From Gemmatimonadaceae bacterium (lineage in GTDB: Bacteria > Gemmatimonadota > Gemmatimonadetes > Gemmatimonadales > Gemmatimonadaceae): DNA of 5,330 bases. Every line of letters starts with the position of its first letter. Position 1 is the stretch's first letter. A program made the position numbers and the translations under genes. A model generated the notes under the pieces. That model was not told the origin of the DNA, searched no databases, and worked only from the letters and a program-made list of their open reading frames with translations. The DNA lies in NCBI GenBank assembly GCA_025357975.1, contig JANYKY010000171.1, positions 1 through 5,330 of the forward strand, given 5' to 3'. This document shows, piece by piece, positions 4,798-5,330 of this stretch.

Positions 4798-5330
4798 TTG
4801 AAGTCCTTCACCTTGATCGGCGGAACTACCACTGCTCCACCGGCTTCCGTCCCCGCGAGACGCACTGCCGGCCCGATTGTTTCCACATTGTTGAGCATGA
4901 ATAGCGGCGAATCGTTGAAGCGGAAGTTCTTGATCGCCTTCGAGATCCTTCCGTTCTCGATGAGGAACGTGCCGTCGCGAGTCAGGCCTGTATAGAGAAT
5001 CGTTCTCGGATCGACCTCACGCAGATACCACAGGCGGGTGACGAGGATTCCGCGCTGCGTCGACTTGATCATGTCATCGAGTGACGTCGGGCCACCTGTC
5101 ATGATGAAAGACGTCGGCGCGCCCGTTGGCTGCTTGCCCATCTTCTTCGCCCAGAAGCGCGAGTAGTAAAGCTCTTTAAGCGTGCCGTGATCGACGAAGA
5201 CTTGTTTGCCGAGTGGCAGGCCATCGCCGTCCCATGGCTGTGAGAGAACCATTGGATCGAATGGATCGGCAATAAGACTGATCCGTGGATCCATGATCTT
5301 CTGGCCGATCTTGTTGCCGCCCCCCTGTTT
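4770..5330 (-). CDS. TldD/PmbA (TldE) family protein, C-terminal fragment cut by the window edge
   Basis: The frame is open from the window edge (base 5330) to a TAA at 4770-4772, giving 186 C-terminal residues of a family whose members are usually about 440-540 long; the start lies outside. The fragment matches the C-terminal beta-rich domain of TldD/PmbA proteins: GGGNKIGQKIMDPR, the DGDGLPLGKQVFVDHGTLK stretch, YYSRFWAKK, then RGILVTRLWYLREVDPRTILYTGLTRDGTFLIENG and the NNVETIG near the end. TldD/TldE pairs form a cytosolic protease that trims unfolded peptides, as in microcin B17 maturation. The HExxxH motif of TldD would be upstream of the visible part, so catalytic (TldD) or partner (TldE/PmbA) type cannot be decided; the GLTRDGTFLIENG style leans to the partner type. 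A second tldD-like gene may lie just upstream. The gene ends in a duplicated 3' region and a strong terminator, so it is separate from the M28 gene. Confidence 0.9.
   Translation of the reverse strand, partial: KQGGGNKIGQKIMDPRISLIADPFDPMVLSQPWDGDGLPLGKQVFVDHGTLKELYYSRFWAKKMGKQPTGAPTSFIMTGGPTSLDDMIKSTQRGILVTRLWYLREVDPRTILYTGLTRDGTFLIENGRISKAIKNFRFNDSPLFMLNNVETIGPAVRLAGTEAGGAVVVPPIKVKDFNFTSLSDAV

Overview
The window looks like a bacterial chromosome, moderately GC-rich, in which the recombinase end of an integrated element lies beside a tRNA gene and two peptidase-type housekeeping genes. The gene content (a large secreted M28 peptidase, a TldD/PmbA-family protein, and an integrase with a C-terminal MLR-x-x-TQAD...TMLAVM tail) reminds me of Gemmatimonadota or a similar soil or sediment phylum. 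That is an impression from family resemblance; no marker gene in the window settles it.

Layout. Bases 1-1795 (+) hold a tight cassette: a very small basic ORF (35-160), a helix-turn-helix protein of excisionase/MerR-like type (157-537, 4-base overlap with the ORF before it) and a tyrosine recombinase (551-1795, 13 bases after the HTH gene). The recombinase runs toward a tRNA-Arg(TCG) gene on the minus strand (1890-1962), whose 3' end faces it. A rho-independent terminator for the tRNA (1842-1875) and a short direct repeat lie between them. This is the usual order at one end of a tRNA-integrated island or prophage, with the rest of the element outside the window to the left. The recombinase keeps Arg, Lys, HxxR and Trp of the active site, but the expected tyrosine nucleophile is His389, one transition away from Tyr, so the enzyme is probably dead.

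Beyond the tRNA are 14 tandem copies of a 7-bp unit (2041-2138), ending 2 bp from the stop codon of a 755-residue exported M28 peptidase of the glutamate carboxypeptidase II type (2141-4408, minus). All metal ligands are conserved, but the arginines that give human GCPII its acidic P1 preference are replaced. A 361-bp gap (4409-4769) separates it from the C-terminal part of a TldD/PmbA-family gene (4770 to the window edge, minus). The gap holds that gene's terminator, an 18-bp perfect (about 33-bp imperfect) inverted repeat around the terminator, and a partial duplication of the last codons and stop of the TldD/PmbA gene.

How the parts fit. The cassette at 35-1795 is the control and recombination end of a mobile element, probably decayed. 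The two peptidase genes are host genes in separate transcription units. I see no complete new defence or metabolic system. The most unusual items are the Tyr-to-His recombinase and the repeat structure at the 3' end of the TldD/PmbA gene.
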